This document shows positions 62,401-64,000 of a stretch of DNA of 64,000 bases, piece by piece (within the stretch, counting starts at the first letter, position 1; every line of letters starts with the position of its first letter). The position numbers and the translations under genes were made by a program. Location of the stretch: assembly GCA_964036275.1 (NCBI GenBank), contig OZ038438.1:10053321-10117320 (forward strand), read 5' to 3'. Below the pieces are notes generated by a model. That model was not told where the DNA came from, ran no database searches, and saw nothing but the letters and a program-made list of their open reading frames with translations. This DNA comes from Litoditis marina. Lineage: Eukaryota; Nematoda; Chromadorea; Rhabditida; Rhabditidae.

Positions 62401-63916
62401 CAACCACCTTATGCGACGCCTGTCACGACAGGATCTGAACAAGTTCAAATGGACTATCAGCAGGTGATTCAATTAGAAACGACTGTTATTTGTCTCATTT
62501 CCTCGAGGATCGGGAACGACACTGTTGAAGAAGTCGATTCGTTAATCTTCGCGTACTGTTCGCGTTTAAAGTTGGTTTGTTCCAGCAGGAGCCGTGCTTG
62601 TCCTCGAATAAGGCTGTACAAGATGCCCTCTCGAAGCTGCCAGCTCATTTGCGGCCGCCGTTCGGCATCCCTCCCCCGCACCTCAGACACCTATTCCCTG
62701 CTCCATCGCTCCCGAAACCCCCAGGTTTGTCTATTATTTATAATTCGATAGACCTTTGCATTGGTTGGGTTTTATCTTCTAGGTGCTATGTCAGTATGGT
62801 ATATAGTTGACGTATTTTCTTGGTTCCTGGTGGTTTCGAGACTTTTCATTCAGGTAATTTAAGCTTGGGCATTCAGGTATAAATTATTGAAACGTCGAGT
62901 TTAATTTTTAAGATAAGTGTATTTGTAGCTTTATTTCCCTGTTTCAGATTTGACCAAACTTCCTCCTCTGACTGCACCAACTCAATCATCCGCGACAACC
63001 AGGGATGAACGGAAGCCGTCAGTTTTTTATTGCCAGTATTAAATGATTACGGAAACGTTTTGCTAGTGTTGTCACAGGGGTTTTTTACCAAACATGATAA
63101 TTTTCTTTTAGTTCGCCTCCCCGTCTGCCATCATCCCAAAATGGGTATGTGGCCGGCGTCACAAATGGACCAACTCCTATATGCTCCGTGAAACCTCCGA
63201 CGATTGCTATTCGAAATGAAAGCTGGAGGGAGAACGCTCCGGGTCCTATCAACACTGATCCGAAGAAATGGGAAGCACCCAAGTGAGATTTTCGGATTAC
63301 CCTCTTTCATATTGCCATTCCGCCACATTTGTCAAGGCTGCTAATAATATATATACTGTTCGTTAGCTTCAAATGACTTCTATTCTATTCTATTCAGTTC
63401 TAGCAACAAGTGATTATTATACAATTGATTATATGTATTTCACAATGGTTTCAGTATTACCTTGCATACCTGTATTGTTGTAGATCTGATCATCATAACG
63501 GTCCGAGCGGTGTTGTACCTGGAAGAAAAACTCTTCTCAATTCTAACCATCTGAATAAGAATGAGGTAAGCGGTTCTCTCGTTTCGATCTGCACCAATTG
63601 TCTTTGTTCAGTGTTTGTTCACAATAGTAGCCTCTGAGAGAATCTAATATCAGTAAGCACTAACATTATTTTACAAGTTGTTGCTATTCACAGTTTCCAC
63701 CGGCATATTCGCCATTCATTGTTTGTTATGAACATTCATAACAAATTTGTAGAACAAATCGACGCCAATTGTTTCGAATACATCAAGCCAGTTACACGAG
63801 GGAATAGGCCTTCCGGGTGCCTCCTCACGTACTGAGCCATCTTCAGTGGAGTCCTCTCAGAATCGGATGGCTGTTGGACCACCGTCTTTTCTGCCAACCG
63901 CGGTTCCTTCTTCCAG
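56413..63916 (+). CDS. RBM12: RBM12-type RNA-binding protein, 5' part (continues past the right edge)
   Basis: Nuclear RNA-binding protein with hnRNP F/H-like RRMs. The ten visible exons (56413-56616, 60559-60685, 61510-61721, 61920-62060, 62317-62463, 62586-62724, 62948-63017, 63112-63282, 63484-63565, 63753-63916) give 485 codons plus two bases. The first RRM is diagnostic: MSVIIRLQLLPLSAAASDVR, SFFHGLKIPDGAVHIVGGEE, AFIGF, then exon 2 VRLYLSSRNEMNEVIAKAK, parallel to the RBM12 N-terminus. The rest seen here is the expected low-complexity Pro/Ser/Asn/Gly linker (FGIPPPHLRHLFPAPSLPKPP). Further RRMs should lie to the right. The start ATG directly follows a TGTAAG acceptor. Intron 1 is 3.9 kb and carries several local repeats. 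Confidence 0.92.
57095..57184. repeat. 45-bp tandem duplication
   Basis: Two adjacent copies of a 45-bp unit (CAAATAGTGTGGTGTTTGAG to GAAAATGAT) differing at about one base. It lies in RBM12 intron 1. Confidence 0.9.
57562..57681. repeat. Short inverted repeat (hairpin) in RBM12 intron 1
   Basis: TTAAAAGTTAAAGCTCATCA and TTGATGAGCTCTAATTTTAA are near reverse complements about 80 nt apart. Non-coding. Confidence 0.6.
59045..59320. repeat. Diverged tandem duplication (about 160-bp period)
   Basis: A block containing TTACCAAACTTATTGGGATT (59045-59120) recurs as TTACCAAACATATTGGGATT (59204-59280), with both followed by a related TCGTT tail. Old duplication in RBM12 intron 1. Confidence 0.7.
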
Positions 63917-64000
63917 GTAACTACTCTAGCACTCCACTGACAATAGGTATTGTTCACTCGCTACTTTGATATTAACATCCGGTTTTTCACCATTTTCAAC

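Overview
The window is eukaryotic nuclear DNA and almost certainly comes from a nematode. It holds dense multi-exon genes with TTTCAG-type acceptors. Several start codons lie 0-13 nt downstream of such an acceptor, the arrangement expected at spliced-leader trans-splice sites. The predicted proteins are closest in character to nematode versions of conserved families. There are no bacterial-style operons, rRNA genes, recognisable tRNA genes or CRISPR arrays. Many of the short open frames on both strands are noise. Gene models below were built by hand from splice sites, reading phase and family resemblance, with no transcript evidence.

Layout, left to right. Minus strand: DNA polymerase alpha catalytic subunit (3' end off the window, 96-9003), Bax inhibitor-1/TMBIM6 (10456-13025) and the CHORD/CS co-chaperone CHORDC1/CHP-1 (14017-17395). 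Plus strand: a membrane-anchored DnaJ protein (18280-20941), a short-chain dehydrogenase (21451-24715), a secreted or lysosomal LCAT-like phospholipase (27059-31964), a MATH-BTB protein with a long disordered N-terminus (35100-42060), an IGHMBP2/UPF1-type SF1 helicase (43795-55127) and the 5' part of an RBM12-type RRM protein (56413 to the right edge).

The genes are ordinary housekeeping functions (replication, ER stress, chaperones, lipid metabolism, ubiquitin adaptor, RNA/DNA helicase, RNA binding), with no evident shared pathway. One possible pairing is the divergent co-chaperone genes CHORDC1 (HSP90-linked) and the DnaJ protein (HSP70-linked), which share an 884-bp intergenic region.

The unusual content is in introns and intergenic DNA. 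Intron 5 of the helicase carries a 12-monomer satellite organised as an 844-bp higher-order repeat (A-B-C monomers of 275, 285 and 284 bp) with almost no divergence between units. It is followed by a foldback element whose 131-bp arms are identical. Elsewhere there is a hAT-type MITE with an 8-bp target duplication, a TA-flanked MITE with a 22-G tract, an intronic 120-nt hairpin, nested inverted repeats in the BTB gene, and a 127-bp direct repeat in two introns of the lipase gene.
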